Source: CAYJPV01 sp964396055 (GTDB taxonomy: Bacteria > Acidobacteriota > Vicinamibacteria > Vicinamibacterales > JAKQTR01). Taken from it: a DNA stretch of 35,411 nucleotides. The notes under the pieces were generated by a model that was given only the letters and a program-made list of their open reading frames with translations, had not been told where the DNA came from and did no database searches. This document shows positions 16,500 to 24,696 of this stretch, piece by piece (position 1 is the first letter of the stretch; each line of letters opens with the position of its first letter). Location: the NCBI GenBank assembly GCA_964396055.1, contig CAYNDV010000035.1:1-35411 (forward strand), read 5' to 3'. Made by a program: the position numbers and the translations under genes.

Positions 16500-16949
16500 A
16501 TGGGTCTCTTGGACGACCTGACGAAACAGGCGGGAGGGCTGGGCAGTCTCGGCGGCCTGGCTGAACTCGCCATGAAGAACCCGCAGGCGATCGCGGCGGT
16601 CATGAGCCTGCTCAGCGCGAAGGATGCCTCGGTGGGCGGGACGGGCGGCCTCGGCGGCCTGATCTCCGCTTTCCAGGGCAAGGGCCTCGGCGACATGATC
16701 GGGTCGTGGATTTCGACGGGGCCGAACCCGGCGATTTCCGCGTCGCAGATCACCGACGTGCTGGGGGCCGACACCGTGAAGCAGTTCGGCGCCAAGGCCG
16801 GCGTCGGCACCGCCGAGGCGGGCGGCCTGCTGGCCAGCCTGCTGCCCTCGGTGATCGACCAGCTCACGCCCCAGGGACAGGCGCCCGATGCCGAGTCGTT
16901 CGAGTCGTCGCTGGGCGGGCTGCTGAAAGGGCTCGGCGGCCTGCGGTAA
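16500..16949 (+). CDS. YidB/DUF937 family protein
   Basis: This 149-residue protein is rich in Gly, Leu and Ala, with the DUF937/YidB pattern: MGLLDDLTKQAGG, LGGLISAFQGKGLGDMIGSWISTGPNPAISASQI and LGADTVKQFGAKAGV, then LLASLLPSVIDQLTPQGQ and a C-terminal LLKGLGGL. No signal or membrane segment is evident. The molecular role of the family is unknown. AAGGAGG lies 6 bases before the ATG. It is paired with the LysM gene upstream and followed by a strong palindrome at 17046-17075 that may end the transcript. Confidence 0.82.
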   Translation: MGLLDDLTKQAGGLGSLGGLAELAMKNPQAIAAVMSLLSAKDASVGGTGGLGGLISAFQGKGLGDMIGSWISTGPNPAISASQITDVLGADTVKQFGAKAGVGTAEAGGLLASLLPSVIDQLTPQGQAPDAESFESSLGGLLKGLGGLR

Positions 16950-17045
16950 CGACAGGTCGGGATAGACCGCGCCGCATCGCCGTTCCTCGGGGTGTCCCGG
17001 GAACGACGGCGTCGGACTTGGCGGGCGAAGGCACGCCCCCCTCAA

Positions 17046-17075
17046 CGAAGCCCCGGTCGGCCGACCGGGGCTTCG
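17046..17075. terminator. 30-bp perfect palindrome, likely terminator
   Basis: CGAAGCCCCGGTCGG is followed directly by its complement CCGACCGGGGCTTCG. It lies 97 bases after the stop of the YidB-like gene. As RNA it would form a very stable GC hairpin. There is no long U-tract, as is common in high-GC bacteria. It is unrelated in sequence to the RAYT palindromes. Confidence 0.65.
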
Positions 17076-17100
17076 CCATGTCGCGGGCAACTGATCGAGA

Positions 17101-17262
17101 CGGAACGCGAGCGGCGGCGTGGCGGCCACGCACGACGTGTCGATGGCGGTTGCGTCACCGGCGCTGATGAAGGCGGCGATCAGTCCCGTCACGTACGCAT
17201 CGGCATCGTTGTGGCTGCGGGCCGGCAGGCGAAGCACCCGGCCCCTCGACAGTCCGGCCGCG
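17101..17262 (-). pseudogene. 3' fragment of the alpha/beta hydrolase
   Basis: This stretch aligns without gaps to 14785-14946, the 3' end of the truncated hydrolase. In translation 40 of 46 C-terminal residues are the same, including the catalytic-His motif ARSHNDADA. The catalytic Ser and Asp regions are absent. Homology ends abruptly at 17262, just before palindrome A4. It is a remnant of duplication or recombination and not a gene. Confidence 0.85.
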
Positions 17263-17278
17263 CGAGTTGGCCTGCCCC

Positions 17279-17319
17279 TTGCGTTTTAGGTCAAACGCAA
17301 AAGGGGCCTGGCCCCTTTT
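17279..17319. repeat. RAYT-associated palindrome, copy A4 (with tail)
   Basis: The core palindrome (17299-17319) has a central T. Its tail lies on the left and folds by itself: TTGCGTTT (17279-17286) pairs with AAACGCAA (17293-17300) around TAGGTC. In the other orientation this is the same tail as in A1 and A5 (GCG..TG.CCTAAAA). Two adjacent hairpins of this kind are typical of REP units. It lies upstream of the VPS10-like gene. Confidence 0.85.
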
Positions 17320-17359
17320 TCGGTATCATCAGCGGGTGTTTCCGACCTGGAGGGGTGTT

Positions 17360-20300
17360 GTGAGACGAACTGTCCTGATCCTGGCCGCCGTCGTGGCGCT
17401 GGCCCCGTTCCTGACCGCGCAGCAGGCCCCGGTTCCTGCCGCCAAGCCCGCAGCCACCCCGTCCGCGAAGTCGACCCCGGCCCAGGCGACGGCCCCGACC
17501 GGCAAGCCGGCCTCCGCGGCCGCGAAGCCGGAGGCCAAAGACCCGATGTCGGCGGCCACGTTCAGCGGCCTCGACCTGCGCAACATCGGCCCCGCGGTCA
17601 CGTCGGGCCGCATCATCGACCTCGCCGTCGAGCCCGGCAAGCCCCACGTGTACTACGTGGCCACCGTGGGCGGCGTCTGGAAGACCACCACCAACGGCAC
17701 GTCGTGGACGCCCGTCTTCGACGGCGAGGGGTCGTTCTCGATCGGCTGCATCACCATCGACCCGAACGACCCGCTGGTGGTGTGGGTGGGCAGCGGCGAG
17801 AACAACAGCCAGCGCAGCGTGTCGTACGGCGACGGCGTCTACAAGTCGATCGACGGCGGACGCACATGGACGAACATGGGCCTCAAGACGTCGATGCACA
17901 TCGCCCGCATCGTCGTCGACCCGCGCGACTCGAAGGTGGTGTACGTCGCCGCGATGGGCAACCTGTGGGAGGCCGGTGGCGAGCGCGGCCTCTTCAAGAC
18001 GACGGACGGCGGCCGGACGTGGACGCCCTCGCTGACGATCAGCGAGCATACCGGCGTGGTGGACGTGCAGATGGACCCGCGCAACCCGGATGTCCTCTAT
18101 GCCGCGTCGTATCAGCGGCGCCGCCACGTGTGGACGCTCATCAACGGCGGTCCCGAGTCGGCCCTCTACAAGTCGACCGATGCCGGAGAGACGTGGGCGA
18201 AGATCATGAGCGGCCTGCCGTCCGAGGACCTCGGCCGCATCGGCCTCGCCCTCGCGCCGTCGCGCCCCGACACCATCTACGCCATCGTCGAGGCGGCCAA
18301 CCGCAAGGGCGGCTTCTTCCGCTCGACCGACCGCGGCGCGTCGTGGGAAAAGATGAGCAGCTACGTGTCGGGCGGGCCGCAGTACTACAACGAGATCGTC
18401 GTCGATCCGACCGATGCCGACCGCGTGTACTCCCTCGACACCTACCTGCAGGTCACCGATGACGCGGGCCGCACGTTCCGGAACGCGGGCGAGTACTGGA
18501 AGCACGTCGACAACCACGCGCTGTGGATCAACCCGCAGAACCCGGACCACCTGATCAACGGCAACGATGGCGGCGTGTACGAGAGCCACGACCGCGCGAA
18601 GTCGTGGGCCTTCAAGGCCAACCTGCCCATCACGCAGTTCTACCGCGTGGACGTGGACAACTCAACGCCGTTCTACCTGGTGCACGGCGGCACGCAGGAC
18701 AACTTCTCGCTGGGCGGCCCGTCGCGCACGCTCACGCAGAACGGCATCCCGAACGACCAGTGGTTCGTCACGTCAATCGGCGACGGCTTCGTCAGCCGCA
18801 TCGACCCGAACGATCCGAACATCATCTACGCCGAGGCGCAGCACGGCGCCCTGGTGCGCTACGACCGGCGCACCGGCGAGATGACGGACATCCAGCCGCA
18901 CCCGGGCAAGGGGGAGCCGGCCCTGCGCTGGAACTGGGATGCGCCGCTGATTATCAGCCCGCACGCCCCGGCGCGCCTCTACTTCGCGGCGCAGCGCGTG
19001 TTCCGCAGCGACGACCGCGGCCACTCGTGGAAGCCCATCAGCGGCGATCTCACGCGGCAGATCGATCGCAACACACTGAAGGTGATGGGCCGCGTGTGGC
19101 CCCCCGAGGCCGTGGCCAAGAACTCGTCCACCTCCTTCTACGGCAACATCGTGTCGCTGGCCGAGTCGCCGAAGCAGGAAGGCCTGCTCTACGTGGGCAC
19201 CGACGATGGGCTCGTGCAGGTGACCGAGGACGCTGGCGCCACGTGGCGCAAGGTGGAGTCGTTCCCCGGCGTGCCCGCCCATGCGTACGTGTCGCGCCTG
19301 GAGCCGTCGCCGAGCGACGCGAACACCGTGTATGCGGCGTTCGACAATCACAAGATGGGCGACCTCAAGCCGTACGTGCTGAAGAGCACGGACCGGGGCC
19401 GGACGTGGACGTCGATCGCCGGCAACCTGCCCGCGCGCGGCACCGTGTACGTGGTGCTGGAAGACCCGGTGAAGCCGAACCTGCTGTTTGCCGGCACCGA
19501 GTTCGGCCTGTTCTTCACCATCGATGGTGGGAAGGCGTGGGTCCAGATGAAGGGCGGCATGCCGGTGATCGCGATTCGCGATCTGGCCATCCAGAAGCGT
19601 GAGACCGACCTGGTGGCGGCCAGCTTCGGCCGCGGGTTCTTCATCCTGGACGACTACACGCCGCTGCGGCACATCACGCCGCAGGCGCTCGAGCAGCCGG
19701 CCACGCTGTTCCCGCTGCGCCGGGCGTATCAGTTCCTGCCGAGCACCCCGTACGGCCTGCGCGGCAAGGGGCACTTCGGCGAGGGCTTCTACACCGCGCC
19801 GAATCCGCCGCACGGGGCGGTCGTCACCTACTACCTGAAGGAGGCGCTGAAGACGCAGCGGCAGCAGCGCCTCGACGCCGACAAGGAGATCGCGAAGAAG
19901 GGCGGCGACGCCGCGTACCCGACGTGGGACGCGCTGCGCGCTGAAGACCGCGAAGAACCGCCGGTGGTGACGCTCACGGTGAAGGACGAATCCGGTAACG
20001 TGGTGCGGCGCATTCACGGGCCCACGGGCGCGGGATTCCATCGTGTGGCGTGGGACCTGCGGTACCCGCCCACCTCGCCGACCGATCCGACGGCGGCGAT
20101 CGATCCGCAGAACCTGTGGAGTTCGCTGCCGGTGGGTCCGCTCGCCGCCCCCGGGAAGTACACCGTCACGATGACGATGACCGGGGGCACGGGGGACGTC
20201 AGCGTCGGGTCGCAGACCTTCGAGGTGGTGCCGATCACGAACACCGCCGTGACGCCGCAGCAACGGGCCTCCGACCTGGCGTTCCAGCAGAGCGTGGGCC

Positions 20301-20737
20301 GGCTGCAGCGGGCCGTGCTGGGGTCGGTCGAGGTGGCGCAGGCCGCGCGGCGGCAGCTCGATCTGGCGAAGCACGCGGTGTTCGATACGCCGAAGGCCGA
20401 CGCGGCGCTGATGGCCGACGTGCGGGCCCTCGACAGCCGGCTGCGCGATGTCCTGGTGCAGCTCAACGGCGATCACGTCGTGGGCCGCTACAACGAGCCG
20501 ACGCCGCCGGCCATCGTCGACCGCGTGCAGACGGTGGTGGGCGGGATGCTGGCGTCGACGGTGCCGGCGACGGCTACGCAGCGCGAGAACTACCGGATTG
20601 CCGCCGAGGCGTTCGGCCCGGTGCTCGAGCAGCTGCGCGTGATTGTCGAAGTCGACATGAAGGCCCTCGGCGACAAGCTGGAGGCTGTCGGGGCCCCGTG
20701 GACGCCGGGGCGGGTGCCAAGGTGGAGGCCGGAGTAG
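17360..20737 (+). CDS. Exported sortilin/VPS10-like beta-propeller protein
   Basis: This 1125-residue exported protein starts at GTG 17360, with GGAGGGG just upstream and a signal peptide directly after (VRRTVLILAAVVALAPFLTA). Next is an Ala/Pro/Lys-rich linker (about residues 25-75). Many BNR/Asp-box repeats follow (KSIDGGRTW, KTTDGGRTW, KSTDAGETW, RSTDRGASW, RSDDRGHSW, KSTDRGRTW), the pattern of the large VPS10/sortilin N-terminal propeller. The C-terminal part (about 830-1125) has a beta-sandwich-like region (VVTLTVKDESGNVVRRI) and a helical end. Proteins of this type are abundant in Acidobacteriota and Bacteroidota and are often annotated as glycosyl hydrolases, but no catalytic residues are known. 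It is probably periplasmic or cell-surface. A heptamer repeat region follows the stop. Confidence 0.85.
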   Translation: MRRTVLILAAVVALAPFLTAQQAPVPAAKPAATPSAKSTPAQATAPTGKPASAAAKPEAKDPMSAATFSGLDLRNIGPAVTSGRIIDLAVEPGKPHVYYVATVGGVWKTTTNGTSWTPVFDGEGSFSIGCITIDPNDPLVVWVGSGENNSQRSVSYGDGVYKSIDGGRTWTNMGLKTSMHIARIVVDPRDSKVVYVAAMGNLWEAGGERGLFKTTDGGRTWTPSLTISEHTGVVDVQMDPRNPDVLYAASYQRRRHVWTLINGGPESALYKSTDAGETWAKIMSGLPSEDLGRIGLALAPSRPDTIYAIVEAANRKGGFFRSTDRGASWEKMSSYVSGGPQYYNEIVVDPTDADRVYSLDTYLQVTDDAGRTFRNAGEYWKHVDNHALWINPQNPDHLINGNDGGVYESHDRAKSWAFKANLPITQFYRVDVDNSTPFYLVHGGTQDNFSLGGPSRTLTQNGIPNDQWFVTSIGDGFVSRIDPNDPNIIYAEAQHGALVRYDRRTGEMTDIQPHPGKGEPALRWNWDAPLIISPHAPARLYFAAQRVFRSDDRGHSWKPISGDLTRQIDRNTLKVMGRVWPPEAVAKNSSTSFYGNIVSLAESPKQEGLLYVGTDDGLVQVTEDAGATWRKVESFPGVPAHAYVSRLEPSPSDANTVYAAFDNHKMGDLKPYVLKSTDRGRTWTSIAGNLPARGTVYVVLEDPVKPNLLFAGTEFGLFFTIDGGKAWVQMKGGMPVIAIRDLAIQKRETDLVAASFGRGFFILDDYTPLRHITPQALEQPATLFPLRRAYQFLPSTPYGLRGKGHFGEGFYTAPNPPHGAVVTYYLKEALKTQRQQRLDADKEIAKKGGDAAYPTWDALRAEDREEPPVVTLTVKDESGNVVRRIHGPTGAGFHRVAWDLRYPPTSPTDPTAAIDPQNLWSSLPVGPLAAPGKYTVTMTMTGGTGDVSVGSQTFEVVPITNTAVTPQQRASDLAFQQSVGRLQRAVLGSVEVAQAARRQLDLAKHAVFDTPKADAALMADVRALDSRLRDVLVQLNGDHVVGRYNEPTPPAIVDRVQTVVGGMLASTVPATATQRENYRIAAEAFGPVLEQLRVIVEVDMKALGDKLEAVGAPWTPGRVPRWRPE

Positions 20738-20750
20738 AGAAGAGGAAGAC

Positions 20751-20851
20751 AGAAGCAAGAAGCAAGAAGCAAGAAGCAAGAAGGGATCACGCTGTCACGC
20801 TGCACGCTGAACCGTGAACCTGGAACCTGGAACGTGAAAACTCGGAACCTG
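20751..20851. repeat. Heptanucleotide arrays AGAAGCA and GGAACCT
   Basis: AGAAGCA is repeated about five times (20751-20785). Further on, GAACCTG units with variants occupy about 20811-20851 (GAACCTGGAACCTGGAACGT, then GGAACCTGG). The arrays lie 13 bases after the stop of the VPS10-like gene and before the pectate lyase. Their period matches the other arrays in the window but their units differ. Confidence 0.8.
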
Positions 20852-20925
20852 GCGGGCGGCTGCGCCGGTCGCCGCCGCAGTTCAGTTGTCGGTCGGTGGT
20901 TTCGGCAGGATTCAGCTGCACGCCC

Positions 20926-22083
20926 ATGACTCGATCGCGCGGACGCCCGGTGCCCGGATGGCTTCTGATGGCGGCGGTGTGTGTCGCGCCCGCCTTCGTG
21001 CACGCAGGCCCGCAATCACTGACAGCGACGGCGGCCGTGACTGCGCCGCCGCGATGGAGCGTCGAGCTGCTTCGGCAGCCGCCGGAGTGGTATGGCTCGG
21101 CTGCCGCGCGCGCGGTTGCCGACAGCGTCCTCCGCTATCAGTCCCCGCAGGGCGGCTGGCCCAAGAACACGAACCTGGCGGTGCCGCCGCGCGGTCCCGC
21201 GGACGTGCCCGGGCCGGACGATGGGGTGGCCAACACGATTGACAACGGCGCCACGACAACGCCGATGCGGTTCCTGGCGCTGGTGGCGCAGGCAACCGGC
21301 GAGGAGCGTTATCGGGCGGCCTTCACGGCCGGGCTGCAGTACCTGCTGGCGGCCCAGTACCCGAACGGCGGCTGGCCCCAGTTCTGGCCGCTGCGCGCCG
21401 GTTACTACTCGCACATTACTTACAACGACGGTGCGATGGCGAACGTCCTCGAACTCCTCCGGCACGTCGCGGGCGGGCGGCCGCCGTACGGGTTCGTCGA
21501 GACCGGGCAACGCGCGCGCGCGGCGTCCGCCGTGGAGCGCGGCATCGGGGTCATTCTCCGCACGCAAGTCACGCAGCGCGGCCGATTGACGGCCTGGTGC
21601 GCGCAGCACGACGAGCGGACGCTGGCACCGGCGTGGGCCCGCAACTACGAGCCGCCGTCGTTGTCCGGGCACGAGACCGTGGGGATCGTGCGCCTCCTGA
21701 TGGGCGTCGAACGGCCGTCGCCGGCGGTCATTGCGGCCGTCGAGGGCGCGGTCGCCTGGCTCGGGTCCGTGGCCCTGACGGGGCTGCGCATGGAGACCTT
21801 CACCGACCCCCAGGGCCAGCCCGACCGGCGCGTCGTGGCGGACGCGTCGGCCGGGCCGCTCTGGGCGCGGTTCTACGAATTGGAGACCAACCGGCCGATC
21901 TTCCTCGGGCGCGATCGGGTGGTCCGGTATCGGCTCAGCGAGATCGAGCGCGAACGCCGGGCCGGCTATGCCTACTACGGCGAGTGGCCGGCGCCGCTCC
22001 TGGCGACCGAGTACCCGGCCTGGCGCAAGGCGCTCGTCCTGAACCCGGACGCTCCCGCCTCTGTCAGCGGCTCAGGCGATTGA
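20926..22083 (+). CDS. Pectate lyase, PL10 family
   Basis: This 385-residue enzyme should cleave polygalacturonate by beta-elimination outside the cytoplasm. ATG 20926 is chosen because a signal peptide follows (MTRSRGRPVPGWLLMAAVCV, cleavage near HAGPQ); no strong ribosome binding site is seen. It shows the PL10 alpha/alpha-toroid pattern: LRYQSPQGGWPKNTNL, IDNGATTTPMRFLA, YPNGGWPQFWPLRAGYYSHITYND and a C-terminal WARFYELETNRPIFLGRDRVVRY, which includes conserved Arg/Asp residues of the active site. The 3' end overlaps the convergent NTF2-like gene by 20 bases. It is the only clear polysaccharide-degrading gene here, so no full pectin locus is visible. Confidence 0.87.
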   Translation: MTRSRGRPVPGWLLMAAVCVAPAFVHAGPQSLTATAAVTAPPRWSVELLRQPPEWYGSAAARAVADSVLRYQSPQGGWPKNTNLAVPPRGPADVPGPDDGVANTIDNGATTTPMRFLALVAQATGEERYRAAFTAGLQYLLAAQYPNGGWPQFWPLRAGYYSHITYNDGAMANVLELLRHVAGGRPPYGFVETGQRARAASAVERGIGVILRTQVTQRGRLTAWCAQHDERTLAPAWARNYEPPSLSGHETVGIVRLLMGVERPSPAVIAAVEGAVAWLGSVALTGLRMETFTDPQGQPDRRVVADASAGPLWARFYELETNRPIFLGRDRVVRYRLSEIERERRAGYAYYGEWPAPLLATEYPAWRKALVLNPDAPASVSGSGD

Positions 22084-22870
22084 CCATCCGCCACTGGCCG
22101 TTCTGCCGCGCCAGGTGCCAGTAGGACACCGTCTGCCCGGCCGTCACCAGCACGGACGCGATGTCGCCATAGCTGTCGAGCACCACGGCCGCCGGGTTCG
22201 GCGGCGTTCCGGCCCGGCGCTGGCGGATCGTCTCGACAGTCATCTCCCGGGTGCCCTCCCGGATGAACAGGCGCCCGGTTGGCCCGGGGCCGAACGTCCG
22301 CAGCGCCACCTCCGGATGAACAAGGCGTTCGACCGTGGCCACGTCGGCGGCCGGGACGGCGGCGAAGTAATCGGCAAACACCTTGACGAGAGCGGTCCTG
22401 TCGGCGTCGGCATTGACAGCCGCCGTGGGTGAGGGCGGCGTCCACAGCACGTTGGCGAGCTGCCACCGGCCGTCCACCTTCACGACGTGCAGGTAGTCGT
22501 TGAAGGCGGCCGTGAAGATCTTCGCGGAGGCCATGTCGGCGCGGATGTCCAGGAGCGCGTAGCTGATGTTGCGGGCCTGCTCGGGCGTCGCCTTGCCGCC
22601 GCCGGCCCGCGTCGCCTCGATGAGCGTGTCGGCATTCATCGGCACCAGCACGGCCTGGCTGCCGTCACGACCCATCAGGCCGCGTTTCGTCAACAGCGGG
22701 TGGAGGGCCCGCTCCATCCGTTCCACGGCTCCCTGGTAGTACCCTTCGGCGTAGTCGTAGGCGGCCTGGCGGATGGCCTCCTTGTCCGGGTCCGGGGCGG
22801 TCAGGTTCTGCGCGTTGGGCGCGGCGGCCAGCAGCGAGACGGCTGCAACGATAGCGGGCAATCGGGTCAT
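22064..22870 (-). CDS. Exported protein with two NTF2-like domains
   Basis: This 268-residue protein has a signal peptide (MTRLPAIVAAVSLLAAAPNA). The mature part contains two similar domains. The first, about residues 30-150, has IRQAAYDYAEGYYQGAVERMERALHPLL and ends DYLHVVKVDGRWQLANVLW. The second, about 160-268, has LVKVFADYFAAVPAADVATVERLVHPEVALR and ends VSYWHLARQNGQWRMVNRL. This is the putative lumazine-binding/SnoaL-like NTF2 fold. The ligand or reaction is unknown. Its 3' end overlaps the pectate lyase gene on the other strand by 20 bases, so the two convergent transcripts would be complementary there. Confidence 0.8.
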   Translation of the reverse strand: MTRLPAIVAAVSLLAAAPNAQNLTAPDPDKEAIRQAAYDYAEGYYQGAVERMERALHPLLTKRGLMGRDGSQAVLVPMNADTLIEATRAGGGKATPEQARNISYALLDIRADMASAKIFTAAFNDYLHVVKVDGRWQLANVLWTPPSPTAAVNADADRTALVKVFADYFAAVPAADVATVERLVHPEVALRTFGPGPTGRLFIREGTREMTVETIRQRRAGTPPNPAAVVLDSYGDIASVLVTAGQTVSYWHLARQNGQWRMVNRLSR

Positions 22871-22978
22871 AGTGCCTCCCGGGCGCCGACACGGCGCCCC
22901 TCACGTGTCGAGGACGAGCGCCGGCTGCAGGAGGTTCCCCACGGCCCTGCACCATCTTCGTCGGCCGAAAACTGTGAT

Positions 22979-23042
22979 AATCAATCCCGGATTGATTTAT
23001 GCACTTCCTGCACGAAATGCATAAATCAATCCGGGGTTGATT
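22979..23042. repeat. REPIN-like inverted-repeat element, copy B1
   Basis: The left arm (22979-23003) starts AATCAATCCCGG and ends TTTATGCA. The right arm (23018-23042) is its complement with one mismatch. The 14-base spacer is CTTCCTGCACGAAA. Each arm is itself close to palindromic (AATCAATCC / GGATTGATT). It lies between divergent genes, 23 bases before the M28 peptidase start. Three further copies are at 31364, 32681 and 34040. Confidence 0.9.
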
Positions 23043-23065
23043 TATCAACTTGGGGGAGAGGAATC

Positions 23066-24646
23066 ATGCGTGCCCAACAGTCATCGATCGCTGTGACGCT
23101 GGCCGTGCTCATCGCTGTGCTGGCGGCGCTGGCGGTGGCGCCGGTGGCGCTGTCCGCCGGAACCGACCAGGCCGACCTGGCCATGGTAGCCCGCATCCGC
23201 ACCGAGGGGATCAAGCACTCGCAGGTGATGACGCTGGCCGGATACCTGTCGGACGTCATCGGGCCGCGGCCCGGGGGCTCGCCGGCCGTCGATCGGGCCA
23301 ACCGGTGGGCCGCCGACACAATGAAGGGCTGGGGCCTCGAGAACGTCGCGCTGGAGCCCTACGACAACTTCGGCGTCGGCTGGGCACCGCACTACGTCAG
23401 CGCCCATCTGCTGAAGCCGCACTACGCGCCGCTGCTGGCCATCTCGGTGGAGTGGGGCTCGTCGACGGCAGGCAGGATCACCGGCGAGCCGCTCTACGTC
23501 CAGATCACCTCGCCTGCGGACTTCGCGAAGTACAAGGGCCGGCTCAAGGGGCGTATCGTGCTCTACCAGCCGCCGCGAGCCACGAAGCCCCACTTCGCGG
23601 CGGCGGCGAAACGGCACGACGCCGCAAGCCTCGCGGCGCTGGCCGAATACCCGATTCCCGACGTGGAGCCGCTCGGCCAGGACTACGTCCGCGGGTTCGC
23701 CGATGAGCTGGAGGACTTCTTCCGCGCCGAGGGCGTGGGCGTGCTCGTGTCGCCGAGCGGCGCCGGCCGCGGCGATTACGGCAGCGTGACGGCCACGGGC
23801 ATCCGTTCGGCGCGGAATCCGAACCGACCGCGTCCGCTGCCCGAGATCATCCTCGCCGTCGAGCACTACAACCGCATCGTCCGCATCGTGGACGAGTATC
23901 GCGAGCCCGCGTCGATGGAGGTGGAGGTCCGCACGCAGTTCTACGACCAGGACCTGCGCGGCTACAACGTCGTCGCCGAGATTCCCGGCACCGACAAGAA
24001 AGACGAGATTGTCATGCTGGGCGGCCACATCGACTCGTGGAGCCCGGGCACCGGCGCGGCCGACAACGCCGCCGGCGTGGCCGTGTCGATGGAAGCCGTG
24101 CGCATCCTCAAGGCCCTCGGCGTGAAGCCGCGCCGCACGATTCGCGTCGTCCTGTGGAGCGCCGAGGAGAAGGGCTGGGTCGGCTCGCGCGCCTACGTGG
24201 AGCAGCACTTCGGCGACGTGGGGACGATGACGCTGAAGCCCGAGCAGGCGAAGGTATCGGCCTACTTCAACTTCGATAACGGCACCGGCCGCATCCGCGG
24301 CATCCACCTGCAGCAGAACCTCGAGGTGGGCCCGATCTTCGCCGAATGGATGAAGCCGTTTGCCGACCTCGGCATGACGCAGATCGTCACGCGCTCGACG
24401 GGCGGCTCCGACCACGGCGCGCTGGACTACATCGGCATTCCCTCGTTCCAGTGGATCCAGGACCCGGTGGACTACAGCACGCGGATTCATCACACCAACC
24501 TGGACGTGTTCGATCACCTGGTGCCGGAAGACCTGATCCAGTCGGCGGTGATCACCGCGAGTTTCGTGTATCACACGGCCATGCGCGACCAGATGCTGCC
24601 GCGAAAGCCGCTGCCGGGCCCGTTCAAGTACCCGGTCAGGAGGTAG
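23066..24646 (+). CDS. M28 family zinc peptidase
   Basis: This 526-residue exported aminopeptidase-like protein starts at ATG 23066, with GGAGAGG 5 bases upstream. A signal peptide ends near VALSAGTDQ. A protease-associated (PA)-like insert probably occupies about residues 125-260. The M28 di-zinc site is visible: His321 in GGHIDSW, Asp333 in GTGAADNAAG, Glu367-Glu368 in SAEEKGW, Asp404 in FNFDNG, and His475/His476 in IHHTNLD. The late motif GGSDHGALDYIGIPSFQ is also typical. It should remove N-terminal residues from peptides in the periplasm or outside the cell. A hairpin follows the stop at once. Confidence 0.92.
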   Translation: MRAQQSSIAVTLAVLIAVLAALAVAPVALSAGTDQADLAMVARIRTEGIKHSQVMTLAGYLSDVIGPRPGGSPAVDRANRWAADTMKGWGLENVALEPYDNFGVGWAPHYVSAHLLKPHYAPLLAISVEWGSSTAGRITGEPLYVQITSPADFAKYKGRLKGRIVLYQPPRATKPHFAAAAKRHDAASLAALAEYPIPDVEPLGQDYVRGFADELEDFFRAEGVGVLVSPSGAGRGDYGSVTATGIRSARNPNRPRPLPEIILAVEHYNRIVRIVDEYREPASMEVEVRTQFYDQDLRGYNVVAEIPGTDKKDEIVMLGGHIDSWSPGTGAADNAAGVAVSMEAVRILKALGVKPRRTIRVVLWSAEEKGWVGSRAYVEQHFGDVGTMTLKPEQAKVSAYFNFDNGTGRIRGIHLQQNLEVGPIFAEWMKPFADLGMTQIVTRSTGGSDHGALDYIGIPSFQWIQDPVDYSTRIHHTNLDVFDHLVPEDLIQSAVITASFVYHTAMRDQMLPRKPLPGPFKYPVRR

Positions 24647-24647
24647 T

Positions 24648-24678
24648 GCAGGGCGTGTCCCCGGGTGTCACACCCTGC
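24648..24678 (+). terminator. Hairpin after the M28 peptidase gene
   Basis: GCAGGGCGTG (24648-24657) pairs with CACACCCTGC (24669-24678) with one mismatch. It begins 2 bases after the stop codon. There is no U-tract. A possible -10 box, TATACT (24682-24687), follows it and would place the addB transcript start at or very near its ATG. Confidence 0.4.
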
Positions 24679-24696
24679 GGGTATACTGCCCGCGCC

